DNA from: Agapanthus africanus
Lineage: Eukaryota > Streptophyta > Magnoliopsida > Asparagales > Amaryllidaceae
DNA length: 64,000 bases
Direction: 5' to 3'
NCBI GenBank assembly: GCA_030015575.1
Contig: CM057344.1
Location: 190,233,044-190,297,043, forward strand
Positions 9,978-21,150 of this stretch are shown here, piece by piece (position 1 is the stretch's first letter; each line of letters starts with the position of its first letter). The notes under the pieces were generated by a model, which saw only the letters and a program-made list of their open reading frames with translations, had not been told where the DNA came from and did no database searches. The translations under genes were made by a program, and so were the position numbers.

Positions 9978-12364
9978 TGGTATTTGCCATTAAGAGAGAG
10001 AAAAGAATACACTCAGCAAAAGCTCTTGCAAAGATCAGATTGGTTATTATCTTATCTAATCGATGTCTCCCACTTCTTTAATCAAGTTTTTCTTTCAAAC
10101 CTTAAAAAGAAAACTAGCCAGGATAAATTACAGTCTACAACTTCGCCAACCGTTCAGCCAGGCCAGTGTCGGTACTTGAGGGAGGTTCCCCGTGCTTTCG
10201 CACGGACCTAATTAATATAAACCATGTCTTCCCAGAGGCGTAGCCTCGTTAACACCTTTCTAGACACCTAATGGGTTAGCTAATTGTAAACTTCAAAACT
10301 CTCCTGGGAGCAACTGTTGCCCACAGTGGGATCGGGATCCAACCATCATATGGAAGGTATGCAATCTCATTGCAAAGTTCAACTCTTGAAACTCCCGATG
10401 TGGTTTTTACCCCTAGCACTCATGACCTTGGCTATGGTCAACAAATCACAAGCACTAGTCAAGTTCAACCCATCATTTCTTGATTAATTAGACCCATTCA
10501 CATGACCCTTGGCTAAGGTCAACAAAGCCACATGCCCGTCCCAATTAATCTGCATCATATGCATTGTAGGAAGACATCACTTAGCTATCGTATACTACGC
10601 CTTGGCTAAGGTCAACAAACGTACCACGAATACTAAGTACTCTACTTCCTAAAATGACGGAGGGTTGCGGATGGTTTTTAAGAAAACCTTTAACGCTTTG
10701 AACTTGATATCATCGTAGAATCAAATGGTTTTCAAAAGGAGTGGCTTAAGCTCCGCGGTTTTGAAATGTAGCTTTTTCGTAAAAAACCGAGTGGTTTTCA
10801 AATCCGATTCTACAACATCTTTTTAGGTTTATTTTTCTTCACATTAATCATATTAGTATTGTCCCATCATTTAAGTCATTAAGCCAATCACAGAAAAGAA
10901 ACGAAAATACAACGTACGCTTATTCCATCCGCATTCGCCACAATGTTTCGTTATGCACCGTTAGGTTACTTAGCTAACGGCATACCGGGACGGAACTAGC
11001 GCGGGTGCAAAACATAAGCAATGTCTACTATATATCTCATATATAATATTGCATTCGTCTCAGATATATTAAACGATCACATCACATAATATAAGCAGCA
11101 AAAACACATATATGAAAGTATAAAATATGCTAGGATGTCCGTATTTTGTATTTAGCCAATAATAGAAAATACAGATTCCACGGTCGTGATGAATAGCCAA
11201 TCCAACACCCTAGACCCCTATGAGAGCGGTAAGCAACCCTACCAATTCTAGAGATAGGAGACCCGGTCCCGACTCCTCGAGATGGTCTCCCACTGGACTC
11301 TAGAACCCGGTCACTTGTGCTCTCTACCTTGGGTCTATCCTAATGCGGAAAAGTAAATAATATACATCAATGGTGACATCACCCTCACCCCGGATGTGCC
11401 CCAAAAAAAAAAGAATATTACATTACAAATGAATTTTACATGAATGAAAAGTAAAACTCTCATCTCATATAAAAAAAACCCGGCTATTCGATCACGACAA
11501 TGCTATACATCATAGCACAGCAACACATAATATCGCATATCATCAACGTAAGCAAGTATGCATACCCCAATTGCCGTTAACATATAGCAACGAAACCGGC
11601 GAAACGCATACTACGCTTACGGTCACAAAAACAAGTATCACATACTACTAGGCGATATCAAACCCTTCGATCGAATTAGCGAACACCCATATTCCCTAGA
11701 AAGCTCAACACTTGAGCACCATTAAACAATACCAAAAAAACTATGCCTTAGTACTTTATGGACCAGTCGTAGAAGGGCAAACCCAAGCCTCATTTGTGGC
11801 GCCACTAACTACGGTAAACCCAAAGGTTTAGTCGCAGTTCTGTGGTCACATCTCGAGTTAGGGTTACATTTTTCTAGAGGGTCCATAAGAATACCTACAT
11901 TATATATCGAGTACGTTCAACCTGGAAAATACCAATGTTTGATAATCGTTCGACCTGTTTAACGTCGTCTAGGTTACCAATACAATGCTAAAAATACGAA
12001 TGTGAAATACTCCACAAAGAGTTCATTACCAAACTAACATCTTTTGCAATTATGGACTACCAAACAATACCAGAAACCCCAGACCTTGTAGTACAGAGCA
12101 CTGGTGCAATACGAAGAGGAGGGGAGCACAAAAAACCGGCGTCGCCAGATATGAAGGGTTGGTCGCCGGTCGAAAACCGAGCCCCCCCTTCGTATTTCAC
12201 CTGTGTTCTTATAATACCTTAAATGTCACTTTGCAATTGTTTAAATAATTTTTAGACCACTTTTAAAAAAAATTCCATAGAGCATTTTTCTAGGGTTTCT
12301 AAAACCGTATTTTTGCGGAGTTTTTCGTTTTCTGATTATCGTAACATCGTCTAGGCTTCTAGTA
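9978..12364 (-). other. Copia C2 untranslated leader, about 2.4 kb
   Basis: This gene-free leader lies between gag and the primer site. It is related to the C3 leader at 48,279-50,842 and to parts of the C1 leader. Named sites in it are a GAAA-loop hairpin at 10,190-10,205, three palindromic GACCTTGGCTAAGGTC-like boxes near 10,430, 10,505 and 10,600, and the GCATTCGCC...CTAGCGCGGG block near 10,930-11,000. The ORFs in it are short and unrelated to known families. Confidence 0.7.
10190..10205 (-). ncRNA. GAAA-tetraloop hairpin in C2 leader RNA
   Basis: On the minus strand this reads CCGTGC-GAAA-GCACGG, a perfect 6-bp stem closed by a GNRA tetraloop. It lies about 215 bases before the gag ATG. 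The C3 leader has the same loop and stem core (50,615-50,626) at a similar distance from its ATG. Flanking bases on both sides are also conserved (ATTAGGTC before, GGGGAACCTCCCTC after). Confidence 0.6.
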
Positions 12365-12377
12365 GGCTTTGATACTA
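12365..12377 (-). promoter_or_regulatory. Degenerate primer binding site of C2
   Basis: On the minus strand this reads TAGTATCAAAGCC, matching the TGGTATCAGAGCC site of C3 (complementary to the 3' end of initiator tRNA-Met) with two G-to-A changes. It abuts the LTR end at 12,378. Confidence 0.75.
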
Positions 12378-13092
12378 TGAAGGGTTTCCTTAGCACCACT
12401 ACTAGGGCTGGGTAGCATCACACATGCCATATTAAAAATTTAGAGGGTGCTAAAGAAACTATCCTAAGGATCAAACTAGAAAAGCTAGGGTAACACTAAA
12501 CTTTAACACAATCCACAAGAAGTTAAATGCTAGGTTTAGAGAATATAACCTTTGTAGCTCCCTTAGCTAGACTCCTTGACTACTTGAGAGTTGGAAGAAG
12601 TTTGCTTGAGATCCTCCAAGTCCACGACAATCCACCCGGAGTCCTCTTTGTCCAAGCTCAAAGCTCCACTTGATCAAGATGATGAAGTTGAAGCTAACAC
12701 TCTAAACTAATAGGCAAGAGTAGTATAGAATGATGATGTGGTTTGTTTTCTCACTTCAAAACCCTAACTTGATCACTCTTTCACTCACTATCAAAACCTA
12801 GAGAGCAAGAGAGAGAGGAAGAAGAAGATGGCAATATGAGAGCTCAAGATAATGATAAAGCTTAGGATAAAAATGAGAAATGAAAAAATATATATATTCC
12901 TCTTCTCATTCTTAACCCTAGTTAATAATTATCTAGATATTTCATTTGTAACTCTAATGGACATAGAAAGATAACTCAAGTTTAACAAATGGTTTAGTAG
13001 ATGAATAAAATAATCAACCATGAGTGATTTTTCCATTTCCATTAATCCAAAAATAAATATCAACATATTTACTAGCATGTGAGTCTTATATT

Positions 13093-13097
13093 GCCAC
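13093..13097. repeat. Target-site duplication GCCAC (left)
   Basis: Five bases are identical to 16,199-16,203 and directly flank the solo LTR. Confidence 0.9.
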
Positions 13098-16000
13098 TGT
13101 AACACTTCGAAAATCGTTTAGGCAGTTTTTCGGTAATCGGCTAAATTGGCAGCTTTTTCCGTAAAAAGTCAAAATAGGTATTTTTCTTTATAAACCTAAT
13201 TATACAAAATTTAGATAAGATATTACTATAAATTGTCCACTAAAATGTCACTTAAAATTTTCTAGTTAATTAAAAAAAATTCCTTAATTAATTATTTTTA
13301 ATATTATTTTAAGCTTTTAAAAATACTTTTAATTAGTGATAAATACAAATTTAATTGGATAATTTATATTATTAGGAACCATTATAACTAAAATTTAGTG
13401 TAATAAAAAAAAATTTAGCAAACATTTCAAGTTTATTAGTTTATGGTAAAAGGGGGGTGAAAAATGAAAAGAAAAGGGTTTTTTTTGAAAGATTTTGATG
13501 TGATATGCATTTATTACCTTAAAGAGATATTTTTCCTTTGGAAATTTCTACACTTTCTTTCATCCCCCACCACCTCTTGCTCTGGCCGAGACTCCCTCCT
13601 ACAGCCCTCATTTTTTCCCCCATTTTCTTTCTTCAAAAATTCATGAAAAAGTGCACAAAATCAACACATTTCTTCACAAATTCAAACCAAAATCCTATTC
13701 CACCTCTTTCCAACCCTAATTTGCTTTAAAACAAGGTGAAAGGAGGCATCTTTCAAGATCAAGTGCAAGTTAGGGTTCACTTGTAAGGTATAAATCCTAA
13801 ACTAGTTGTTAAATTTGTAGTTTAAATAAGCTAAATTAGTATTTTAAAGTGTTAATTTCTTTGTAATGGTTGGTTTTTGAAAATTCAAGAGAGGTGTTGA
13901 TGCCCTAATTAGGGTTTGTTGTAGGATAAGTGGGTTTAAGTTAGGGTACTGGTTATCTAGTTGGTTAGAATGGTTGTTTGTGCGATGTTGCGATCGCGAT
14001 ATCGTTAATTCGCGACGTTTACTTTGAATTCGGTATGAAAATGCTTACTAGTTTTTCTAAAATTTTAGGAGGTGGTCTAATTATGTTATTTTGGCGATAT
14101 AATTAGCATCTTATAAGACTTTTAGTGTGCGCAAATGCGGGGTTTTGTCTAGTCGGGTTTTAGCTTTGGCGGTTGCACCGAAACGGCGATTTTAGTTAAG
14201 GTTTTAGCGATTTTCGTGCGTTTTCCGCGCACCGAGTGCACGTTGTGATTAATTCGAGAGCGCCGATCTTTTCATATTATGAGTTGCGTCATTTCAAGAA
14301 TCTGTAATCTTATATTGTGTGTTATGCAATTCTAGGAACGGTTGCGGAAACATCAGACGCGGCGCGCAAAGGCAAGGCGGTGGTCGGATCGGATTAGCGA
14401 GGCATTCAGGTGAGTAGATGTATTCATCTATGGGGGAATCATCTGGATGGCGCGAGGCGCCCTCTAGTTAGGGTTACTTTATTGGTTGCAAGATTTGCAT
14501 TGTTAGTTAGCTAAACCCCCCTCATTCACATTGCATACCTTTATAGCCAATCGTCTGCTAGATTGCATGGATATTCATATACACATGTGCGATATCATTT
14601 CGTAGGACACGAACACCATTACCATTGGCTCTTGTTGCACGCGCACTATTCATGGGACACACACGCCTTTGGTTATTGCCATGCCACGAGCACCATAGAA
14701 CCTGTTTAGCTTAGTGTCACCAATTGCATCATACATGATATATGAAATCGCATAGCATGTATATACCTCGCATCATCTTCATACTTACATAGATTCTAGC
14801 CATAAATCATATCGCATACCTTGATATCATAGACATTTATCATATAAAACATGTTGGGTATTATGATTTTCTTGGGGATTTCAGTATTGCTGCGATTTCT
14901 GGATTTCGGGGAAAACCGCAAGAATTTATCAAAAGCTTATATTTATCATTTTTAAAATAAAGTTGCGGTTTTCTCGTGATGTATGTGTCGTCCACCATGA
15001 GTTTTCATGTTTCCGGTTGGATTTCGAGACCCGATTCGAGGAGTGGATGAACCGTCTCGGGTACATGGTGGGCCCGGTATGGTACCCCGGGGCAAGAAGA
15101 TCGAGTTGTAGACGATGAGCCTGGCAGAAGAAGACTACCTATCGGTGATGTCTGGCGCGGCGGATATCCGGAGGATACCGACCGTTGTCGTGAGATTTGA
15201 TGATATGGGCCGATCCGGACTGACGGAGCCCGATGTATTGAGACATTGATACAGTGAGACATTGAGACAAATGTGTTTTCATATTTGGTGTCGATGCTTG
15301 ACACGGGTTTCAGATGATTTCTTGATGGTATTTAGTTATTATACAGATATTCTTTTTCTAAAATTAGGAATGCAGAACTCATAGAATTTAAACACTTTAA
15401 GATTTAGTATGGACATTGCATACATGTGCATGCATACTAGAGATATTACATCACATCTGGACATATATGCTGTGATGCATTTGCGTGCATTCTTTCGATA
15501 GCCTTACTAGATGTTATATTCTACTCACGAGCTGGCAACTCACCCCCGTTGTGCCACAGTGTCTTACAGGTCGAACTCATCAGCCTAGTAGCGGCGGCTT
15601 ATCTTGTTAGTGACTTCTTTTGCTCAGACTCGCGACATTGCTTGTAGGTGGGTTGCGAGAGTGCTTTTATCTTTTATCTCTTTTGCACTACTTTTGTATC
15701 TAGTATTCTCCATCTACCACTTCTTATGTGTATATGCGACCTAGTGATAAGACTGAGAGATTTATGTATATGTGGTTTCTTTTGGTCGAGCTCACTTGAG
15801 CCGACGTTGTGTTTTCCTGTATTTTACATTTCTTTATGCTCTTTTCTTGATATTACATATATATATTGCGTGTGGTTGTGATCCGCCTTGGGGAAGAGTT
15901 AGCTCCCGTTTGGGGATGCCATTTTGTAATTACAGGTTATATATCTTATTGTACCCATTTTTGGGGATAGAATTTACAAAGGAGACTCTGCCGAAATTTT

Positions 16001-16198
16001 CGGAAATTTTTGATGTTTTTAAAAAGGGGTTCAATGCAACTTAATTGATTTCATGTTGTTTTCATGAAAGGTTTTCCTTCACTCTCTTTTGATTTTGGTT
16101 TAGATTTTTCTGGGCTTTGGCTGACTTAGGTTACGTTACGCCTTTAGACGTCTCGTAATCTAAGTGCCAGTCGCGTTCCGTACTTTCGGGTCGTGACA
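13098..16198 (+). repeat. Solo Ty3/gypsy-type LTR (L1) with perfect target duplication
   Basis: A 3101-bp LTR begins TGTAACACTTCG and ends GGGTCGTGACA. It is flanked by identical 5-bp duplications GCCAC at 13,093-13,097 and 16,199-16,203. There is no internal region, so it is a solo LTR left by LTR-LTR recombination. L2 (41,966-44,175) is the same family, sharing CTCTGGCCGAGACTCC-like and CGAGACCCGATTCGAGGAGT blocks. ORFs inside (for example 15,648-16,044) are short and unsupported. Confidence 0.9.
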
Positions 16199-16203
16199 GC
16201 CAC
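16199..16203. repeat. Target-site duplication GCCAC (right)
   Basis: This is the partner of 13,093-13,097. Beyond it the copia LTR sequence resumes. Confidence 0.9.
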
Positions 16204-17470
16204 CATCAAATGTATCAACAACCATGACACATAAAGTGTATGCATGTATGTGTGCATGCGCATCCATATGTGCATCAATGTAAACATATGCATACATGCA
16301 TGCATACACCAAAAGACAAAAGGGTCTAAAGTGAAAAGCTAATGGTCAATGTTAAATCAACACTTGATTTAACAAACCAGTCATATCACATATGACCCGA
16401 CCAATATCTAACCGCCCGATTAATATACGGTATCACATACGCGCATTTAATCGAGTCCCCGCGCATATCTCATATGCACACCACATCGTTTCGCCTGAGC
16501 TAGGTAACTCCATTGTGGGACTCTAAAACTCGTCAATACGCCAGCAGTGGGTGATGATCATATCAAGCACCCCCAAGCCGCAAGAGGTCAGCTAAATGTA
16601 ACGGCCACCCGGGTATTGAGCAATCAGAAGAAAACAAACGAACCTGTCACAACTCCTGTCGAGCCAACCGGCAACACTACCGTACAGTCCGGACTCTTCG
16701 TCAGATATGCTGCATATCGAGTCTAGGGATTGTAGCGTCGACCCCAATAACTCAATAAGTTGTGCCGATGAATGGTCTATAACAGATCGAGAAACTACTG
16801 ATAATACTTATCAGTAAATCTAAACAGGCCAGGGACTTACTGATATAGCCAATCGAGCACAGCACAACATCAACCCCTAATACCGGGAGAGACGAAACCC
16901 CTCCTATCGCTCACTGTCTCCATGTATCTCAGGACTGTACCCAAAAGCCACCTATTTGCACGACTCGGTAGAGCCGTGGTAGGGTGGTATTCAAAGTACA
17001 GTGGGAGAACACACAAGACTCTATGACGATTTCGGGTCTACAGACTAACCTGTACCAGTGTCACCTGAAAACTGCTATCCGACGATAGATATAATACCAT
17101 ATAGGGGTTCTCGACGAGTCCGTCCAGTGTACTAAGTCTCCACTGAGCACACGTATACAATCTTGATGTCGAACATCAATGGATGTGGGAACATCCATCA
17201 CCCATCATATGGGTCTAGTATCATATACGCTAGTCTACTCTGGTATATCGATGCCTCATCTCGATACACCTATGACTAGGGACATTTCAGGATATGCTTA
17301 TAAACTACAGACGTCCCACTCGTATGATCCCCATCATAATCACAGTAGTCAAGCAAATATCCTCAGGGCTTTATCAATATGTGTAAATGAATAAAAGCAT
17401 GATCAAGTCAACATGTCAGATAAAGTGTAACCAGATAGCATACTATCATGTCGAGTAAGAATGTCCTCTG

Positions 17471-17492
17471 TATATATATATATATATATATA
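17471..17492. repeat. (TA)11 microsatellite
   Basis: This is an uninterrupted TA run within the first part of the C2 LTR. The equivalent spot in C4 (about 61,787) has only a short TATATA, so the run is a local expansion. Confidence 0.95.
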
Positions 17493-17542
17493 CATACATC
17501 CACTATCATATAATGGCCTCTAGGGCATACATATATCCAACA

Positions 17543-17887
17543 CAGCCATCGCCCCATACAGGGTCAAGAACGTACACACTAGTCTACTCTAGAATATCGA
17601 TGGCCTGTCTCGATATTCCCTCGACTAGGAACAATTGAAGGATGTACTTGTGGACTACCCAGGTCCCAGTAGTATGATTCGCATCATAGTCCCGGTAGTC
17701 AAGCCTACATCTTATGGGCTTTATCAACATGTATATGAGAGACAGTATAATAATACAAGTGAACATGTTAAGATATAGGAAACCAGATAGCATACTATCA
17801 TGTCGAGCAAGAAAGTCCTCCATATATATGTCCAAGCATTCACTATATTATACAATAATGGCCTCTAGGGCATACATATCACTAACA
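17543..17887 (-). repeat. Older copia LTR fragment (C5), 5' end
   Basis: On the minus strand it begins TGTTAGTGATATGTATGCCC at 17,887 and matches the first ~345 bp of the C4 LTR (61,520-61,864), including the TCGATAC/ACTAGTCTACTC blocks. C2 has inserted into it. No polypurine tract lies at 17,888, so this is probably a 5' or solo LTR next to ordinary flanking DNA. Confidence 0.75.
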
Positions 17888-18265
17888 ATAATGCCATATA
17901 GAATCCATCTCGTGACCAAGAAGTAACTTTCAAGTTCTAATTCTGTCAAGACTGTAACGACCCCAATATTAATATACCTCCGTATTTTCTTTCTTTAGTA
18001 AAATATTGTATTTATTTATTCTTAGTATTTTCTATATATTTTGTTTTTTATAAATATATTATTTTATTATTCCATTTATTTTTCCCAAACATGTTTCTTT
18101 AAAACTAAATTTTAACTTTTTTCAAATTAAACATAAGATCTAACACAGCACATAACTCAAATCCAAATTCATTTTCATTTCCTTTAATAAAACTATGAGC
18201 CCAAAAGCCCACTTTCTTTTTAAGCAATATCATATATTTAATTCTTATTAAATATGTGTATGAAC

Positions 18266-18337
18266 AACCTTATAGCTCATTGGTTAAGTCTTTGCATTGT
18301 TATTCTATAGATCACATATTCAAATCCCCATTCTTGC
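18266..18337 (+). other. tRNA-like Pol III module in NA1 5' LTR
   Basis: An A-box-like TATAGCTCATTGGTTAAG (18,271-18,288) and a B-box-like ATTCAAATCC (18,318-18,327) stand about as far apart as in a real tRNA (positions 8 and 52). The arms do not pair well, so it is a tRNA-derived module and not a functional tRNA gene. The 3' LTR has it at about 28,293-28,360 with a damaged A box. Confidence 0.5.
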
Positions 18338-18708
18338 AATTATTTTTTATCAATTTTTATTCTTCTCATAACTTACAAATAAGACCTTTCATTTCCAAAA
18401 TGAATGGTGACATTTCATTTCTCTTTTAATTCCCATGTTGAATGCATATATTATTATAGATAATTCATCATTACACCATCTTTATTTTTCCCCCTCTTTC
18501 TTTTTCTTCCTCACATTTTTCTATCTCTCTCTTCTCCCTCCTCACCTAGAGTCCTAGAAGAAGAATACCAAGAAGTTTCAAGAAAATCTCGCTAGTAATA
18601 CGAGATTATCGGTTGATAGACAAGCTCGGTGACAATACCGACATATGTATGTAAGTCTCTTCTCTCTTTCCCTCCCTCCATCTCTTTCTCTTTATCTTTC
18701 TCTTTTTT

Positions 18709-18740
18709 CACTAGTAAAATAGGGGGTTGCCCCTACGGAT
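18709..18740 (+). repeat. CACTA left terminal inverted repeat
   Basis: Starts CACTAGTAAAATAGGGGGTT and matches the inverted right end at 25,096-25,127 with a few mismatches. Confidence 0.92.
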
Positions 18741-18907
18741 ATTGAAATCCGTAGGGGCAGATTTATGTTGTCCCTACGGATTAATCCGTAGGGCTAGAAG
18801 GTTGCCCCTACGGGCCAAGAAGTTCAAGAATAAAAATATTAATTCTTAATTTGGTGTTTGCCCCTATGGAGCCGCAAACCAAGGACCTATGGACAAATCC
18901 GTAGGGG
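18726..18907. repeat. CACTA left subterminal palindromes
   Basis: Several CCCCTACGGAT...ATCCGTAGGGG inverted pairs lie here, for example 18,731-18,759 and 18,771-18,790. Such clustered subterminal motifs are the usual binding sites of the TNPA-type CACTA protein; the binding itself is inferred. Confidence 0.8.
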
Positions 18908-19005
18908 CAACTAAATAGCGATTTAATAAAGGCACAGATCGATCGCCTACGCCCGTTATCTCTTTCTCCCTCTCTCGATCGCACGCGAAACAAAATCCCT
19001 AAATC

Positions 19006-19101
19006 GCCACCGCCGTTCTCGTCGTCGCCACCGCCGTTCTCGTCGTCGCCGCCGTTCTCGTCGTCGCCACCACCGTTCTCGTCGTCGCCACCGCCGTTCA
19101 G
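19006..19101 (+). repeat. 21-bp GC-rich minisatellite
   Basis: Units of GCCACCGCCGTTCTCGTCGTC start at 19,006, 19,027, 19,048 (18 bp, one codon shorter), 19,066 and 19,087 (partial). The array ends CGTTCAG|GTTAGTAAAT, a good splice-donor context, so this may be the first non-coding exon of the element's transcript. An ordinary plant-like 5' UTR context (CTCTCTCGATCGC, CCCTAAATCGCC) precedes it. Confidence 0.8.
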
Positions 19102-19143
19102 GTTAGTAAATCTTCAACTAAATTAAAGAAATTTTTGATTATT

Positions 19144-19407
19144 TAGGGCTAGGGTTCATGGCTAGGGCTGGGGTTGCGGTTGGAGTTGGGGTTCGGCAGG
19201 GGTTGCGGTCGGGGTTGGGGTTGGGGTTAGGGTTGGGGTTGGGGTTCGGCTGCGGCTGGGGCTGGGGCTGGGGTTAGGGTTTGGCTTAGGGTTGGGGTTG
19301 GAGTTTAGCTGTGACTGGGGTTAGGGTTAGGTTGGGGCGGGGCGGGGCGGGGCTGGGGCTGGGGCTAGGCTGAGGCTGGGGCTAGGGTTAGGTTGGGGTT
19401 GGGTATC
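19144..19407 (+). repeat. G-rich degenerate GGGGTT/GGGTTA tract
   Basis: About 260 bp of irregular GGGGTTGGGGTTAGGGTT-like and GGGGCTGGGGCT repeats lie on the + strand. Many runs of three or four G with short spacers make it G-quadruplex-prone. It is too irregular to be true telomeric DNA. A short echo of the same sequence occurs at 20,028-20,052, directly before the captured exon. Confidence 0.85.
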
Positions 19408-20064
19408 GATGTATATACATATATCATATCATGAATGATTCATTTTCATTAAATGTGGTAAAATTAAATGTATAAAATCATGCCATATAAATAGATTGTG
19501 TTCGTGAATGGCGATCTAATTAGGCGAACCAAAGTGTTGCATTGATGAAAGTTTACCGTAGAGGAAATTACGGCTAACTCTATGCATTTAACCTGAATGT
19601 ATCCAGTAATTACTAGCATGTATAGAAAAGTTGGCTTAATTTATGAAAAAATTGGGAGACAACATGCATGTATGAATTTCTTTTTGTTCTTTCTTCTTCT
19701 TTTTTTTTAATTTAAAAACTGAGTAATTGAGTATCAGGCTTTATTTTATTTATTTATTTATTTTCTTTGAAGAGCGCGCTTTTATGACAATTATCAGTAG
19801 AGTAACATTTTCTATATTTTTATAATCCAATATATTAATTTTATATTACAGTAAATAACTTTCACTATAGCTACATAACAGCATATAAATATGTTTTTAC
19901 ACATGCTTGAAGGGTTTGAAGCATTAAATCAAATATAGGTAATGATATCGCATGAATTTGACTTGGTGGAGACTTGCATCATTAATAGAAATATGAAAGT
20001 GTAAGGACGTTCTTTACCTTCGATAGGGTTCGGTTGGGGTGGGGCTAGGCTAGCTAGAGCTTGG

Positions 20065-20236
20065 GCTTCATCACCTGATATAGCGAAATACAAAGCGTAC
20101 TTCAGTACACCCGACCTTATTGAGTTTCCTATTGAAGTTCCCGGTCAAACGGCATATGCATATTTTTATTCGCCATGAAATCCCAATTATCAAGCTACCG
20201 AGGACGAAAAGCCACCTTTGTTAGTCGAGAGTCATG
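20065..20236 (+). pseudogene. Captured exon of an S9-family serine peptidase (prolyl-oligopeptidase/acylaminoacyl-peptidase type)
   Basis: The frame from 20,065 reads ASSPDIAKYKAYFS, then LIEFPIEVPGQTAYAYFY, one TGA at 20,174-20,176, then NPNYQATEDEKPPLLVESHG. This resembles the segment of plant S9 dipeptidyl-aminopeptidase-like proteins just before the catalytic alpha/beta-hydrolase domain, where EFP.EVPGQ.AYA and EKPPLLV.SHG are hallmarks. The frame ends at CATG|GTAATAG, a plausible splice donor, and begins next to an AG, so a single exon with intron flanks was picked up. The catalytic Ser, Asp and His are absent. It lies inside the CACTA and is not connected to the transposase frame. Recognition is from motif memory, without a database search. 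Confidence 0.72.
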
Positions 20237-20764
20237 GTAATAGACTTGTCATTATAGATCATAGTCAATTGTTTTTCCTATCATTTTCTTGATCCAGATG
20301 CTAATCAACTTGTTAATTAGTTACTGTTTTTATAACGTATTTGTCTATATTTGTTGACAGTGGCCTTTCTTTTGGATGAACATGTTTTTTTTATGCATGT
20401 TTCAGTCATGTGAATTCATATGTTGCGTATAACGCTTTATGATATCAGTATCCCACATTTGTAGTTTTAATTGTTGATTGTTATAGATGAATGCCATTGC
20501 AATAATAGTTTTTGGTTGATGAATGCTATTGCAATGTAGGATGATCAGTTCTATCAATCTTGATCTCAATGGTTTAAAATCATGTTACACATACAACACG
20601 AATGCACAACAAACGCATAATTAGATAGCGATTCGAGATGTTCAGGTTAAAACCAATATATGATACTCGATGATAATATGAAACCTTCGTATTCCCATCG
20701 ATACTCATATATGAAACTAAAAGCGCCACTTAGTCCCCGTCTATCGGTTAACATACGTGCGATG

Positions 20765-20853
20765 CTCGTCGTGACATAGAACTATACGAAGGTTGTTAAA
20801 TATCGGACAGTATAGCTCGATACTAACAACCGTCGTATAGTCTACGCGACGAG
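20765..20853 (+). ncRNA. Short palindrome A of the array unit
   Basis: The left arm CTCGTCG...ACTATACGAAGGTTGTTA pairs with the right arm TAACAACCGTCGTATAGT...CGACGAG around a short loop at about 20,806-20,817. It is repeated at +600 and +1190 with the arms kept. A hairpin RNA or cruciform is possible; transcription is not shown. Confidence 0.75.
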
Positions 20854-20892
20854 AAAATTCAATCGTAAGGTAACCTATAGATTTGTCCCGTG

Positions 20893-21150
20893 TGGACAAG
20901 TTAAGAATTTATAAAGCAAACGCCTTCATTCACTTGTGTTTTCATCCGTTTCGAGATATTTCGTCGGTACCTTTTCGCTGGTTCTCCGTGTACAAAGATA
21001 GATTAGATGTTCATTTCAACGTTGTTTCACAGCTTTGAAATGATTATCTATTCTATTACAGTGTACTCGGAGAACAGCGGGGAGGTGCTGCCGAAATTTA
21101 CTCGAAACGGTTGAAAGCATAAGTGATGGGTGTTCGCTCTATATATTCTT
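20893..21150 (+). ncRNA. Long palindrome B of the array unit
   Basis: The left arm runs from TTAAGAATTTATA through CACTTGTGTTTTCATCCG, GTTTCGAGATATTTCG and GGTTCTCCGTGTAC to ATTTCAA. The right arm returns as TTGAAATGATTATC, GTGTACTCGGAGAAC, CGAAATTTACTCGAAAC, ACGGTTGAAAGCATAAGTG and TATATATTCTTAA. The loop is about 15 bases near 21,030. The same structure recurs in units 2 and 3. Confidence 0.78.

Larger units (their letters stand above)
8173..17542 (-). mobile_element. Ty1/copia element C2, minus strand, 3' half displaced
   Basis: Read on the minus strand this is 5' LTR (17,542 to 12,378), primer binding site (12,377-12,365), a leader of about 2.4 kb, gag, protease and integrase up to 8173, where C1 is inserted. 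RT, RNase H and the 3' LTR must lie to the left of the window. The coding part has frameshifts and stops but retains every expected motif in the right order. It sits inside an older copia LTR fragment at 17,543-17,887. The candidate target duplication at the right edge is CAGCC (17,543-17,547); its partner is out of view. Confidence 0.85.
12378..17542 (-). repeat. Copia 5' LTR of C2, split by solo LTR L1
   Basis: On the minus strand it starts TGTTGGATATATGTATGCCC at 17,542 and ends at the primer site. Removing L1 and one target duplication leaves about 2.06 kb, matching the C3 LTR (about 2.06 kb without its own insert) and the C4 LTR (2195 bp). Long shared blocks lie at 16,440-17,500. Confidence 0.85.

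Noticed and set aside
15005..15304. Minus-strand ORF in solo LTR L1
   Set aside because: No known domain; the related LTR L2 does not keep it as a frame.
19144..19407. Interstitial telomere
   Set aside because: Repeats are irregular (GGGGTT, GGGGCT, GGGTTA mixed), lacking a steady TTTAGGG register.
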